Positions 14,641 to 24,499 of a stretch of 64,000 nucleotides of DNA are shown here, one piece after another. Where the stretch lies: the NCBI GenBank assembly GCA_963843315.1, contig CAWJJU010000003.1:62001-126000 (forward strand), in the 5' to 3' direction. Source of the stretch: JAWVFM01 sp963843315 (GTDB lineage Bacteria; Actinomycetota; Thermoleophilia; Solirubrobacterales; 70-9). The notes beneath the pieces are model-generated. The model did not search any database. It had not been told where the DNA came from and worked only from the letters and a program-made list of their open reading frames with translations. The position numbers and the translations under genes were made by a program. How positions within the stretch are numbered: position 1 is the first letter of the stretch; each line of letters begins with the position of its first letter.

Positions 14641-16164
14641 TCAGGCGGGCCCGGCCGCGGCGGGCACGGGCTCGGAGACCGCAGGCTCGCCGGCGTCCGC
14701 CTGCTCGACCAGCGGTGTCCCGGCCATGGCGCAATGCCTGCAGTACTCGCCCTCGGGGTGGTCGTGCTCGTCGACCCCGAGGACCTCGTTGGAGATCGTG
14801 AACCACGCGACGACGCCGCCGATCGCGGCCGCGGCCGCCGTGATGAGCATCGCCTCGTGAAACCCCGATTGCAGGGAGTCGGCGTTCGCGTAGTCGGACC
14901 CTGAGATGCCGACGAGGGCGGGCAGCGCGGCCACGGCGAAGAGCTGAGCCGTCCTCGAGACCGCGTTGTTGACGCCCGACGCCAGGCCCGAGTGACGTGC
15001 CGGAGCGGCGGCCATGGCGGTCGCCGTGATCGGCGCGACCGTGCAGGCGAGACCCAGGCCGAAGACGACCATGGCCGGCAGAACCGCGCCCAGGTAGCTG
15101 TCGCCGACGCTGATCTGCGACATCAGGAGCATTCCCGCCGCGATCAGAAAGGGGCCGGCCGTGAGCTGCAGGCGCGGGCCGATGCGCGAGGCCAGAGCGC
15201 CCGAGCGCGCGGAGAGGGTGAGCATCAGCAACGTGATCGGCAGCGACGCCGCGCCCGCCTCGGTGGGCGAGTAGCCGAGCGATGTCTGCAGGAACACGAC
15301 GAACAGGAAGAACACCCCACCGAGCGCGCCGTAGACCACGAACGTCACGCCGTTCGCGGCGCTGAACTGGCGCGAGCGGAAGATGTCGAGCGGCAGCATC
15401 GGCATCGGCACCCGCTCCTCGGTGCGCACGAAGGCCACGATCGCCAGGATCCCGATGAGGGCCGCGGCGACGACGAGGGCGATCGACGAGCCCGACGGCG
15501 CCTCGATCAGCGCAAAGGTGAGCCCGGCCAGCCCCACCGCGGCCAGGATCGCGCCGGCGAAGTCGAGGCTTCCCGTGGCGCCCTCGTCGCGGGTCTCAGG
15601 CACGTGCCGGCGTCCCGCGATCATCACGAACACCCCCAGCGGCAGATTGAGGAAGAAGATCGCCCGCCAGGAGACGGCGCCGATGAGATACCCGCCGACG
15701 AGCGGCCCGATCGCGGTCGAGACCCCGGTTAGCGCAGACCATGCCCCGATCGCCCTTGCGCGGTCCTCGCGCCGGAAGGTTGCCTCGATGATCGCCAGGC
15801 TCGCCGGCGTCAGCAGGGCTCCCCCGACGCCCTGAAGGATGCGGGCTGCGATCAGGAAGCCGATGCTGGGCGACGCGGCGCACACGGCCGAGGCCACCGT
15901 GAACCAGGCAACGCCCAGACTGAACATCCGCCTTCGCCCCAGGCGGTCGCCGAGCGAGCCGCCCAGCAGGATCAGCGCGGCGAGTGTGACCAGGTAGCCG
16001 TTGAGCACCCACTGGAGCCCGCTGATGCCGGCATCGAGGTCCTCGCCGATGGCGGGCAGGCCGATGTTGACGACGGTTGCGTCGAGAAACGCCATTCCCG
16101 ACCCGAGGACCGTGACCGCAAGCACCCAGCGCCCCTGCGACGACTTGTAGGGCACGCCCTCCAC
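14641..16164 (-). CDS. DHA2-family MFS drug exporter (EmrB/QacA type)
   Basis: A 507-aa proton-driven exporter with 14 predicted transmembrane helices. Motif A is GGSLGDRLGRRRMF, the TM1 region is GSGMAFLDATVVNIGLPAIG, and motif C-like GVSTAIGPLVGGYLIG lies in TM5; these mark the DHA2 drug:H+ antiporters. The C-terminal tail has HPEGEYCRHCAM, a small Cys/His patch not usual in the family. The start GTG 16164 lies 7 nt after TACCGT, so a leaderless mRNA is likely. No regulator is adjacent; drug specificity is unknown. Confidence 0.88.
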   Translation of the reverse strand: MEGVPYKSSQGRWVLAVTVLGSGMAFLDATVVNIGLPAIGEDLDAGISGLQWVLNGYLVTLAALILLGGSLGDRLGRRRMFSLGVAWFTVASAVCAASPSIGFLIAARILQGVGGALLTPASLAIIEATFRREDRARAIGAWSALTGVSTAIGPLVGGYLIGAVSWRAIFFLNLPLGVFVMIAGRRHVPETRDEGATGSLDFAGAILAAVGLAGLTFALIEAPSGSSIALVVAAALIGILAIVAFVRTEERVPMPMLPLDIFRSRQFSAANGVTFVVYGALGGVFFLFVVFLQTSLGYSPTEAGAASLPITLLMLTLSARSGALASRIGPRLQLTAGPFLIAAGMLLMSQISVGDSYLGAVLPAMVVFGLGLACTVAPITATAMAAAPARHSGLASGVNNAVSRTAQLFAVAALPALVGISGSDYANADSLQSGFHEAMLITAAAAAIGGVVAWFTISNEVLGVDEHDHPEGEYCRHCAMAGTPLVEQADAGEPAVSEPVPAAAGPA

Positions 16165-16212
16165 GCTTGTGACGGTACCGATCCGGTCAACGCACCCGGC
16201 GCGAGCGGGCCC

Positions 16213-16644
16213 TCAGAACGGCCAGATGAGGGCGCCGCGCTCGTCGAACTCCGAGCCGGGCAGCCAGGCGAGCTCCCAGGCGTTGGCCTCGGGGTCGGCG
16301 AAGTAGGCGGAGCGCCCGCCCCAGGCACGGTCGGTGGGCTCGGCGAGGAGCCGGCCGCCCGCCCCGATGGCAGTGGCGAGCGAGGAGTCGACCTCCTCGC
16401 GCTCGGCGACGTTCACCGCGAGCGTGAAGCCCTTGAACGCATTACCCGGGGCGGGTGGATCGCCGGCCGCCTCGTGCGCCAGCAGGGCGACCTCGTAGAG
16501 GCAGAGCACGGCGCCGCCCAGTGGGAAGGCCGCGAAGTCGTCCTGCTTCGAATTCGTCTCCCACCCGAGGTCCTCGAAGAAGGCCTTCATCGCCGCGAGG
16601 TCGTGCACGCCGAGCGTGACGGCGGTGAGGCGGGACGGGATCAC
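16213..16644 (-). CDS. VOC (glyoxalase/bleomycin-resistance) family protein
   Basis: A 143-aa protein of the vicinal oxygen chelate superfamily with two beta-alpha-beta-beta-beta halves: TAVTLGVHDLAAMKAFFEDL and FTLAVNVAEREEVDSSLATA, then RSAYFADPEANAWELAWLPG. Members bind a metal and act as glyoxalases, dioxygenases or antibiotic-binding proteins; the specific role is unknown. Its GTG start is 5 bp after the stop of the upstream hypothetical gene, so they form an operon. Confidence 0.8.
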   Translation of the reverse strand: MIPSRLTAVTLGVHDLAAMKAFFEDLGWETNSKQDDFAAFPLGGAVLCLYEVALLAHEAAGDPPAPGNAFKGFTLAVNVAEREEVDSSLATAIGAGGRLLAEPTDRAWGGRSAYFADPEANAWELAWLPGSEFDERGALIWPF

Positions 16645-16649
16645 GCGGA

Positions 16650-17105
16650 CTAGTTGTCGGAGCCGCCGCGATCCCAGACGTAGAGCTCGACGGCCTCGAC
16701 CGCCAGCTCCATCAGCCTGGGCGGTGAGAGCCAGTCGAGCACCGTCTCGAGGGCGCGCTCCTCGGTGACGCCGGCATCGACGGCCTCCTCCCCGCGAAAG
16801 CCGGCCGCCAGCTTGAGCGCCTCGCGGCGATGGTCACCGAGGGAGGAGAACGCCCCCATCAGGAAGTCGCGGTTGGGAAGCGGGTGGCCGATGTCCATCG
16901 ACGCGTGCCAGGCCGCGAGCATCGAGATGTCGTGCTCGTCGAGCTCCGAGATGGCCCGCGCGTAGTGGGACTCGAGCTCGTCGTCGGGGATCTCGTCGAC
17001 CCAGGCGCGCACCGCCTCGCCCAGAAGCTGGCGCCTGGCCTCGCGCCCAACGGAATCCGCGATGGCCCTGATGGCGTCGGCCGGGTCGATGAAGCAGAGG
17101 GACAT
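16650..17105 (-). CDS. Conserved hypothetical protein
   Basis: A 151-aa acidic, helix-rich soluble protein that I do not recognise. Notable segments are SVGREARRQLLGEAVRAWVD, DELESHYARAISELDEHDIS and a C-terminal LMELAVEAVELYVWDRGG. The ATG at 17105 is preferred over 17129 because TATCTT ends 8 nt upstream of it. It leads the two-gene unit with the VOC protein and is divergent from addB across about 70 bp. Confidence 0.65.
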   Translation of the reverse strand: MSLCFIDPADAIRAIADSVGREARRQLLGEAVRAWVDEIPDDELESHYARAISELDEHDISMLAAWHASMDIGHPLPNRDFLMGAFSSLGDHRREALKLAAGFRGEEAVDAGVTEERALETVLDWLSPPRLMELAVEAVELYVWDRGGSDN

Positions 17106-17174
17106 CGCGGGCGAAGATAGAGCCGACATCGGACGTCAGACGCAGGGTCCTGCCCCCGACCTATGCTCAGGGAA

Positions 17175-20123
17175 ATGGGGCTCACACTCATCGTCGGACC
17201 GCCCAATTCGGGCCGCGCCGGAGAGGTTCTCTCGCGGCTTCGCGCCTGCGCGGATCGCGAGCCCGTGCTGGTCGTGCGCTCCAGCGCCGACGTCAACCGC
17301 TTCGAGGACGAGCTTTGCGCGGGCGGCGGCGCCGCCCTGGGCATATCGCTGCGCACGTTCGACTGGCTCTTCGCCGATCTCGCCGAGGCGTACGGGGTCC
17401 ACACGGGCCTGCCGCTGTCGAGCCCCGAGCGCCTCGCCCTCATCCGTGTGGTGGCCGGGCGGGCGGGGCTCCGCGTCCTCGCGCGCTCGGCCCAGCGCCC
17501 GGGCTTCGCGCCGGCGCTCGACGCCCTGATCTCCGAGCTTGGGGCGGCGCTCATCCAGCCGGGCGACCTGGCCGCGGCCGCCGCCGAGCTTGACGACGGC
17601 GCCGCCGAGGCCGAGATCGCGCGCCTCTATTCCACATACGCCGAGCTTCGCGACCGGACTGGGCGCGGGGATCGGGGCACTCTGCACCGCGCGGTCCTGA
17701 CCGCGGTCGAGGCCGAGCCCGCGCGCTTCGGCGCACGGCCGGTCTTCGTTTACGGCTTCGACGACCTCAGCGTCGCCCAGCGCGAGCTCCTGCGGGCGCT
17801 GAAGGGCGCCGGCGAGGTGACCGTGGCGGTCAACTTCGCGGACCGCGTGGCCCTCGCGGCGCGCGCGGGCATGCTCGCCGACCTGCGCGCCGAGCTGGAA
17901 CCAGGGTCGGAGATCACCCTCGAGGAGGCGCCCGAGCACAGCGCGAGCAGGACGCTCGTGCACCTGGACCGCCATCTCTTCGAGGCCGGGGCGGCGACCG
18001 TCGAGCCCGACGACGGATTGGCGCTGATGGAATCCGCCGGCGAACGCGGCGAGGCCGACGCGATAGCGATCGAGGCGGGCCGGCTGGTGGCCGCGGGCGC
18101 GTCGCCGCAGGACATCGTGGTCACGCTCCGCGACCCGGCCGCCGACGGCCCGCTGCTCGCCTCGGTTCTCGAGGAGCACGGCCTGCCGGTCGCCCTCGAC
18201 GCGCGCATCCCGCTTCGCCAGACCGGAACCGGATTCGCCCTGCTCGCGCTGTGCCGCGCGGTAGCGCCGCTCTCCACGCCCGCCGATCTGCTGGCGCACA
18301 TGCGCTGCGACCCCTCGATCCCGCCCGGCGCGGTCGACTGGCTGGAGCGGCGGGTCCGCCGCGGCGAGCTCACGACCGTCGAGGCGATGGCCGCGAGCTG
18401 GGAGCGCCCGCCCCGCAGCTTCGCCCGCGTCCGCGACGCCTCGGGCCCGCTCGCGCGCCTGAGCGCGCTCGCGAACGCCGCCAGGGACATCGCCGAGGGA
18501 GCACACCGCAAGGCCGCGCCCCTCGCCGGCTCCACCTCCGCGGGCCCGGCGCCCGTGGTGGCGCTGGAGCTGCGCGCCGGCGCCGCGGCGGCGGAGCTGC
18601 TCTCGGAGCTCGCCACGGTCGGCGAGATGGAGGGAGTCGGCGTGCCCTCGCTCGACGACGCGGTCGCCGCGATCGAGGGGGCGAGCGTTCCCGCCTGGCG
18701 AGGCCCGGCCGAGGGCCGCATCAGGATCGTCAGCCCCTATGGCGTTCGCGGCATCAGGGCGCGCTACCTGTTCTGCGCGGCCCTGGGCGACGGCCGCTTC
18801 CCGTCGCGGGGGGCGATCGACCCGCTGCTCGGCCCCGAGCGCAGGGCGGCGCTGGGATTCGCCGCCCTTCGCCGCCGCGAGCCCGCCGACGAGGAGCGCT
18901 TCCTGTTCCACGCCTGCGTGTCGCGCCCCCGTGAGCGGCTGTACCTGAGCTGGCGCTCCTCCGACGAGGACGGAAGCGCGCTGGCGCGCTCGCCCTTCGT
19001 CGACGAGGTGCTCGATCTGCTGGCCCCGGATCCCGACTCGGCCGAGCGGGCGCGCAAACGCGTGCGCGGTCCCGAGAACGTGGTCGTCGCAACGGCTGAC
19101 ACCACGACCGAGCGCGAGCGCCGCCGCGCCGCGGCCGCCGCGACATCGGTTCCGGAGCGCAAGCCCAGGGGCCTGCGCAACGACCTCGTGCGCGCCACGA
19201 TCGCCGGGCGCGACGGCGTCAGCGCTAACTCGCTGGAGGGCTGGATCGGCTGCTCCTACCGCTGGTTCGTCGACCACGAGCTGCGCCCCGAGCGCCTGGA
19301 GCCCAAGGCCGACCCGCTGTGGCTCGGGAGCGTGGTGCACGGGGCGCTGGAGCGGCTCTACCGCGATCCCCCCGGCGACGACACGATCCCGCGGCCCGGC
19401 GACCTGGGCCGCTGGAAGGCACGCCTGAACGAGCTGCTCGACGAGATCGCGGGCGGGGACGTCGTCGGCGTCGAGCGCCGCTCGGCGATGGCCCGGGTTC
19501 GCGCGCAGGTCGAGGCGTTCCTCGCCGCCGAGGCGGCCTCGGAGACGAACCTGCGGCCGCGTGGGGACATGCTCGAGTGGAGCTTCGGGCTCGAGGACGA
19601 CGAGCGCGAGCCGTTCGTCGCCGGGGAGCTGCGCCTGCACGGCGTGGTCGATCGGGTCGACGTCGGGCCCGACGGCCGCTCGGCGGTCATCCGCGACTAC
19701 AAGACGTCGAAGACCGTCTACGGCGCCAAGGCCTGGGAGGGCAGGGGCCTGCTGCAGCTTCCCCTGTACATGCGCGCGGTCCGCGAGATCGGCGAGCTCG
19801 ACCCGATCGCCGGCCTCTATCACCCGCTGGCGGCGTACTCCGTCAAGGGCCGACGGCCGCGAGGGATCGCGCAGAAGGGCGACGAGCGAATGCGGGGCTT
19901 CGACCTCGTGAACACCGACCGCCTCGACGAGGAGGGCTTCGAGCCCGCCATCGACGCCGCGGTGCAGCGCGCGACCGAGGCCGCGCGGGCCATGCTCGGC
20001 GGCGAGATCGACCGCGACCCACTCAAGGGCCGCTGCCCCAAGTACTGCCGCTACCAGCCGATCTGCCGCATCGAGAGGGCGATCGGGCTGGACGAGTCCG
20101 ACAGCGAGGACGACGAGGAGTGA
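17175..20123 (+). CDS. addB: AddB-like subunit of a helicase-nuclease (inactive motor, PD-(D/E)XK nuclease)
   Basis: A 982-aa partner of the UvrD-type helicase encoded next. The N-terminus LIVGPPNSGRAGEVL sits where a Walker A would be, but Lys is replaced by Arg and Ser/Thr by Ala, so ATP hydrolysis is doubtful, as expected for AddB. The C-terminal RecB-family nuclease begins GWIGCSYRWFVDHELRPE, has VVHGALERLY, and the catalytic D...DYKTSK core near residue 840. A C-x3-C-x5-C group in GRCPKYCRYQPIC, with the earlier Cys, can hold a 4Fe-4S cluster. TATGCT lies 7 nt before ATG 17175; 17163 is the alternative start. The stop overlaps the next start (GTGA). Confidence 0.85.
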   Translation: MGLTLIVGPPNSGRAGEVLSRLRACADREPVLVVRSSADVNRFEDELCAGGGAALGISLRTFDWLFADLAEAYGVHTGLPLSSPERLALIRVVAGRAGLRVLARSAQRPGFAPALDALISELGAALIQPGDLAAAAAELDDGAAEAEIARLYSTYAELRDRTGRGDRGTLHRAVLTAVEAEPARFGARPVFVYGFDDLSVAQRELLRALKGAGEVTVAVNFADRVALAARAGMLADLRAELEPGSEITLEEAPEHSASRTLVHLDRHLFEAGAATVEPDDGLALMESAGERGEADAIAIEAGRLVAAGASPQDIVVTLRDPAADGPLLASVLEEHGLPVALDARIPLRQTGTGFALLALCRAVAPLSTPADLLAHMRCDPSIPPGAVDWLERRVRRGELTTVEAMAASWERPPRSFARVRDASGPLARLSALANAARDIAEGAHRKAAPLAGSTSAGPAPVVALELRAGAAAAELLSELATVGEMEGVGVPSLDDAVAAIEGASVPAWRGPAEGRIRIVSPYGVRGIRARYLFCAALGDGRFPSRGAIDPLLGPERRAALGFAALRRREPADEERFLFHACVSRPRERLYLSWRSSDEDGSALARSPFVDEVLDLLAPDPDSAERARKRVRGPENVVVATADTTTERERRRAAAAATSVPERKPRGLRNDLVRATIAGRDGVSANSLEGWIGCSYRWFVDHELRPERLEPKADPLWLGSVVHGALERLYRDPPGDDTIPRPGDLGRWKARLNELLDEIAGGDVVGVERRSAMARVRAQVEAFLAAEAASETNLRPRGDMLEWSFGLEDDEREPFVAGELRLHGVVDRVDVGPDGRSAVIRDYKTSKTVYGAKAWEGRGLLQLPLYMRAVREIGELDPIAGLYHPLAAYSVKGRRPRGIAQKGDERMRGFDLVNTDRLDEEGFEPAIDAAVQRATEAARAMLGGEIDRDPLKGRCPKYCRYQPICRIERAIGLDESDSEDDEE

Positions 20124-23100
20124 GCGCGACCGAACAGGCCGGTCCCACGATGGGTCCGGAGATGACCGCCGAGCAGCGGGCGGCCGTCGAGGCCCGCGAT
20201 CGCGACGTCTTCTGCGAGGCGGGGGCGGGAAGCGGCAAGACGCGGGTCCTCGCCGAGCGCTACTGCGAGGCGGTCGACGCCGACGGAGTCGAGATCGACG
20301 CGATCCTGGCCTTCACGTTCACCGAGCGGGCCGCCGGCGAGCTTCGCCGGCGCGTTCGGCGCGAGCTGATGCGCCGCTCCCGCGCCGCCCTGGCGGGCGA
20401 CCACGACCGCGCCCGCGAGCTCGCCGACCTGGCGCGGGCGACCGAGCGCTCGTGGGTCATGACCATCCACGCCTTCTGCCGGCGCCTGCTCGGCGCCCAC
20501 CCGCTGGCCGCGGGCCTGGACCCGCGGTTCCGGGTGCTCGACGAGGGCGAGGCGCGGCGAGTGCGCGATCGCGCCCTGGCCGAGGCCCTCGACGAGGTCT
20601 CCGCGGCGGGAGGCGAGGCAGTGACCCGGGCTCTCGCCGCCTACCGGCCGTATCGCCTGGGCGAGATGGCCGTGTCGCTGTACGAGCGCCTGCGCAGCCA
20701 GGGCATGGCCTCCCCGCGCCTGCCGCAGGTGCCAGGCCCGGTCGTCTCGGCGCGGCTGGGAGAGGACGCTCCCGCTCCGCTCACGGCCGACCAGGCCGAG
20801 GCGGCCACCGCCGCCCGCGCTGCGCTGGAGGCGCTGGTGGAGGCGCTGGACCGCCGCTACCAGGCGCACAAGCAGGCGCGCTCGGCGCTGGACTTCGGCG
20901 ACCTGGAGCTCGAGGCGCTCGGATTGCTGCAGCGCTCGAAGGCGGTCGCGGCGCACTGGCGCGAGCGCTTCGCCCATGTCCTGGTCGACGAGTTTCAGGA
21001 CACGAACAGGGTTCAGGTCGACCTGATCGAGGCGCTGCGGGGCCCGCAGACCCGCCTGTTCGTGGTGGGTGACGAGCAGCAGTCGATCTACCGCTTCCGA
21101 AACGCCGACCTCGAGGTCTTCCAGGAACACCGCGTGCACGCCGGCGAGAGCGAGTCCACGGCGAGTGTGCAGCTGCGCGGCAACTTCCGCTCCACGCCGG
21201 CGATCCTGGCGGCGGTCAACGTGATCGGCGAGGCGCTGATCGACGGCTACCAGCCGCTCACGGCGGGCGCGCCGGCACCCGGCGCCGCGCCGGTGGAGCT
21301 GCTGCTCACCCACGACCCCAAGGCCGGCAACCACGCGCGGTGGGCGGACTTCGCGACGGAGCTCCAGCCGCCGCAGGCCGAGACCAACCTCGGCACCGTC
21401 GCCGAGGCGCGGGCTCTGGCCGAGCGCCTGCGCGAGCTCGTCGCCGCCGGCGAGATCGAGCGCGGCGAGACCGTGGTCCTGCTGCGCGCGTTCACTCACG
21501 TCGACGCCTACGCCGAGGCCCTCGCCCGGGCCGGCCTCGACCCCTACATCGTCGGCGGGCGGGGCTACTGGTCGCAGCAGCAGGTCGAGGACATGATCCG
21601 GTTGCTGGGGACGATCGCCAACCCGCTCGACGACGAGGCGCTGTTCGGGGCGCTCGCCTGTCCGGCGGTCGGGGTCAGCCCGGACGCGCTGTGGCTGCTG
21701 CGCCAGGCGACGGGAGAGCACCGCCACGTCTGGCCCACGGTCCAGGCCCGCTTCGGCGGGTCGGCGGGCGAGCTGCAGGAGGGGGGCGAGGAATGGCTGG
21801 CAGCGATCGACGTTGACGACGCCGAGCGCCTGGGCGTCTTCTGCACCCGCCTCGCGGGGCTGCGCGCCGCCGCGCCCGTGCTGCGCTTGGAGGAACTGGT
21901 GGAACGGGCGATGAACGCCTTCGACTACGACCTGGAGCTCCTCGCCCGCCGCGACGGCGCCGGCCGGATGGCGAACGTGCGCAAGCTGATGCGCCTGGCC
22001 CGCGACTTCGAGGGCAACGACGGCCGCGACCTGGCCGGCTTCCTGGCCGCCGCCGAGGCGAGCACCCGCCGCGACGAGCGCGAGGGCATGGCCCCGGTCA
22101 CCGCCGAAGGGCACGACGGCGTGCGCGTCATGACGGTCCATGCAGCGAAGGGCCTGGAGTTCGAGGTCGTCGCGGTTCCGGACCTCGCGCGTGGGCTCGC
22201 CGCGGGCAGCCGGCCCGGCGACGTCGTGATCGCGGCGAGCGCGAACGGCGGCGGCCACCGCTTCGGCATGCGCCTGGCGTTCCCGACGGCCGATTCCGTC
22301 GGCCTCTGGGAGTTCCACGAGCTCACCGACTCCGAGAAGCGCAAGGACTCCGACGAGGGCGCCCGCCTCGTCTACGTCGCCGCGACCAGGGCCCGGCGCC
22401 GGCTCCTGCTGAGCGGCATCTATCGCGAGTCCGATCTCGAGGCGGCGGACGAGCGCAAGCCGACGGACTCGCCGATTCGGCGCCTGCTGCCCGCGCTCGT
22501 CAGCCGCGGCTGGACCGGAGGGGACGACGAGCTCGCCGACCCGCCGTTGCGAATCGCGCTGTCGGGCCCCGGAGCCGAGCGGGCGAGCGAGCTGGCCCGC
22601 GCCTTCGAGCCGCCCGCGCGCCCGGCGCCGGGCGGCGAGGGCGAGGGCCTCGCGATCGACACCGGCCCGAGGCCCGTGCCGTTGGGGCACCTGTCCTACT
22701 CCTCGCTGGCCGACTACGAGCGCTGCGGCTACCGCTTCTACGCCGAACGCGTGATCGGCCTGGCCCCGGCCGCCCAGGCTCCCGACGACGAACACGGGCC
22801 CGACGAGCGCGATGCCGCCCTGGAGCCGGTCGAAGGCGCCGAGACCGCCGGCCACCGCGCACGCTCCCTTGCCTTCGGCAACGCGGTCCACGCGGCCCTC
22901 GAGTGGAGCGCGCGAAACGACTGGGCCGAGCCGCCGCCGCCGCACATGGAGGCGCTCTTCGCCGCGGCGGGCCCGCAATCGGCGCAGCGCGCAGGCGAGC
23001 TCATCGCGGGCTGGCTCAGCTCGCCCCTGCTGGCCGAGCTGAGGGGCACGCGCCTGGCGCCGGAGGTCCCGTTTGCCCTGCCGCTCGGCGGCACGATCGT

Positions 23101-23494
23101 CCGCGGCAAGATCGACCTGCTGGCGTTCGGAGCCACCGGGCCCGTGGTCGTCGACTTCAAGACCGACCGCATCGGGGAGGGGGGCGGCGTTGCTGCAGCG
23201 GGCGAGCGCTACCGCGCCCAGCGGGAGCTCTACGCGCTGGTGGCGGCGGAGGCGGCAGACGAGCCGGGCGCCGTGCGCGCGATCCACCTCTTCCTGGAGG
23301 CGCCGGCCGAGCCGGTGGTCGAGACCATGGGCCCGCTCGAGCTCGAGGCCTCGCGCGAACGGCTGGCAGCCCTGGTCGGCCGGATGCGCGCGGGCGAGTA
23401 CGAGCCCACGGGCTCGCCGAGCGTGCAGGTTTGCTTCGGCTGCCCCGCGGCGGCCAACCTCTGCCCCCACCCCGCCTGGCGCCCGCGGAAGTGA
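20120..23494 (+). CDS. addA: AddA-like UvrD/Rep helicase with C-terminal RecB-type nuclease
   Basis: A 1124-aa ATP-dependent DNA helicase/exonuclease for double-strand-break processing with AddB. Helicase motifs are complete: AGAGSGKT at 34-41, DEFQDTN near 290, GDEQQSIYRFRNAD, VMTVHAAKGLEFEVV and LVYVAATRARRRLL. The nuclease follows (LSYSSLADYERCGYRF near 860, then GKIDLLAFG...VVDFKTDR near 1000). Four Cys (CGYRF, CFGC and LCPHP) resemble the Fe-S arrangement normally seen in AddB/Cas4-type nucleases, so both subunits may carry clusters. The start GTG 20120 overlaps the addB stop, and its own stop overlaps the next GTG. Confidence 0.9.
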   Translation: MSATEQAGPTMGPEMTAEQRAAVEARDRDVFCEAGAGSGKTRVLAERYCEAVDADGVEIDAILAFTFTERAAGELRRRVRRELMRRSRAALAGDHDRARELADLARATERSWVMTIHAFCRRLLGAHPLAAGLDPRFRVLDEGEARRVRDRALAEALDEVSAAGGEAVTRALAAYRPYRLGEMAVSLYERLRSQGMASPRLPQVPGPVVSARLGEDAPAPLTADQAEAATAARAALEALVEALDRRYQAHKQARSALDFGDLELEALGLLQRSKAVAAHWRERFAHVLVDEFQDTNRVQVDLIEALRGPQTRLFVVGDEQQSIYRFRNADLEVFQEHRVHAGESESTASVQLRGNFRSTPAILAAVNVIGEALIDGYQPLTAGAPAPGAAPVELLLTHDPKAGNHARWADFATELQPPQAETNLGTVAEARALAERLRELVAAGEIERGETVVLLRAFTHVDAYAEALARAGLDPYIVGGRGYWSQQQVEDMIRLLGTIANPLDDEALFGALACPAVGVSPDALWLLRQATGEHRHVWPTVQARFGGSAGELQEGGEEWLAAIDVDDAERLGVFCTRLAGLRAAAPVLRLEELVERAMNAFDYDLELLARRDGAGRMANVRKLMRLARDFEGNDGRDLAGFLAAAEASTRRDEREGMAPVTAEGHDGVRVMTVHAAKGLEFEVVAVPDLARGLAAGSRPGDVVIAASANGGGHRFGMRLAFPTADSVGLWEFHELTDSEKRKDSDEGARLVYVAATRARRRLLLSGIYRESDLEAADERKPTDSPIRRLLPALVSRGWTGGDDELADPPLRIALSGPGAERASELARAFEPPARPAPGGEGEGLAIDTGPRPVPLGHLSYSSLADYERCGYRFYAERVIGLAPAAQAPDDEHGPDERDAALEPVEGAETAGHRARSLAFGNAVHAALEWSARNDWAEPPPPHMEALFAAAGPQSAQRAGELIAGWLSSPLLAELRGTRLAPEVPFALPLGGTIVRGKIDLLAFGATGPVVVDFKTDRIGEGGGVAAAGERYRAQRELYALVAAEAADEPGAVRAIHLFLEAPAEPVVETMGPLELEASRERLAALVGRMRAGEYEPTGSPSVQVCFGCPAAANLCPHPAWRPRK

Positions 23495-24043
23495 GCGACC
23501 GCCTGCTGTTCGCCTATGGATCGCTGGTGAGCGCGCCCAGCGCCGCCGCAACGCTGGGCCGCGAGGTCGAGCCCGAGGCGGTCATGAGGCTCGAGGGGTG
23601 GCGGCGGCGCTGGTCGCTTTTTCGCGACAACCGCCGCAGCGAGAAGACCTTCGCCCGCGACGACGACGGCTCGCTACCGCACTTCTGTCTGGGCCTGAAC
23701 CTCGAGCCGGCTCCGGGCGAGCCGGGGCCCAACGGCGTCCTGTATCGCGTCAGCGCCACCGAGCTCGACCGCCTGGACGTGCGGGAGGTGCGCTACGACC
23801 GGGTGGATGCGGGCGGCGGCGTCGTGACCTACGTCGCGAAGGCGGGGCACTTCGCCGCCGACCCCGCCGGCGGGCGCCGTGATCCTGAGCCCCTACCTCG
23901 ACGCCGTCGAGACGGCCTTCACCGGCCTCGGCGACGACGAGCTGGAGTTGTTCCGCCAGACGACCGGCGTCCCGCCCGTTGAGGTGGTCGCGGCGAGGCT
24001 CGTGGAGGACCGGATCCCCCCGGGCAACCCGCGGGAGTGGTAG
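23491..24043 (+). CDS. Gamma-glutamylcyclotransferase-like protein, one frame break
   Basis: A GGCT/AIG2-like fold protein. The N-terminus has FAYGSLVS, the substrate-loop motif of the family, and then GWRRRWSLF and NGVLYRVSATELDRLDVRE. Near 23869-23874 the frame must shift: removing one G of GGG gives AGGAVILSPYLDAVETAFTG and onward to GNPREW and the TAG at 24041. As given, the frame instead runs on as Arg-rich sequence to 23982. The GTG start overlaps the addA stop (GTGA). Members cleave gamma-glutamyl or related groups, or are of unknown role. The indel in a G run could be a sequencing error. Confidence 0.7.
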
Positions 24044-24100
24044 GGGCCCGCTGTAGGAGTGGCGCTTCCTGAATAACTTGCGGACATGCTGCTTTCGGAC

Positions 24101-24454
24101 CTAAAGGTCCTCAGCACGCCATTTCCGCGCCCAAGCTCCCAATTCCTGAATGGCCGGCTGGAGCGCCTGGCCCTTGGGAGTGAGCGCGTAGGAGACTCGC
24201 GGCGGGGTGTTCTCGTGGACCTCGCGGGCCACCAGTCCCTCGGCCTCGAGCTCGCGGAGGCGCCGCGAAAGCAGGCGGTCGGAGAGGCCGGGGACGGCGT
24301 GGCAGATCTCGCCGAAGTAGTGGGGGCCGTCGGCGAGCGCCCAGAGGATCGCCCCCGCCCACCGCTTGCCGATCAGCTCGACCGCGTGATGAAAATCGGG
24401 GCATACGGGCGCGGGACCATGGATCCCGCTCGTCGAAGACGGCGCAGCTTCCAC
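24101..24454 (-). CDS. HxlR family winged-helix transcriptional regulator
   Basis: A 117-aa DNA-binding regulator of the HxlR type. The family pattern is CPDFHHAVELIGKRWAGAIL, then GEICHAVPGLSDRLLSRRL as the recognition helix and the wing LVAREVHENTPPRVSYALTP. The conserved N-terminal Cys may sense redox or electrophiles. TACCCT ends 9 nt before the GTG start, with a CCTGAAATCAGG palindrome-like stretch between them that could be an autoregulatory operator. It lies 45 bp downstream of the marP-like gene on the same strand. Confidence 0.88.
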   Translation of the reverse strand: MEAAPSSTSGIHGPAPVCPDFHHAVELIGKRWAGAILWALADGPHYFGEICHAVPGLSDRLLSRRLRELEAEGLVAREVHENTPPRVSYALTPKGQALQPAIQELGAWARKWRAEDL

Positions 24455-24499
24455 CCTGATTTCAGGGTAGCGAAGCGCGTTGACCGGCTTGGGGGGCTC

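Noticed and set aside
19319..20119. Open frame continuous with addA upstream of 20120
   Set aside because: It overlaps the conserved addB nuclease domain on the same strand, and family similarity begins only after GTG 20120.
17136..23551. Very long open frames on the minus strand opposite addB and addA
   Set aside because: Their translations are low-complexity Arg/Ala/Gly/Leu-rich shadows of high-GC genes without motifs; the plus-strand frames carry complete helicase and nuclease motifs.
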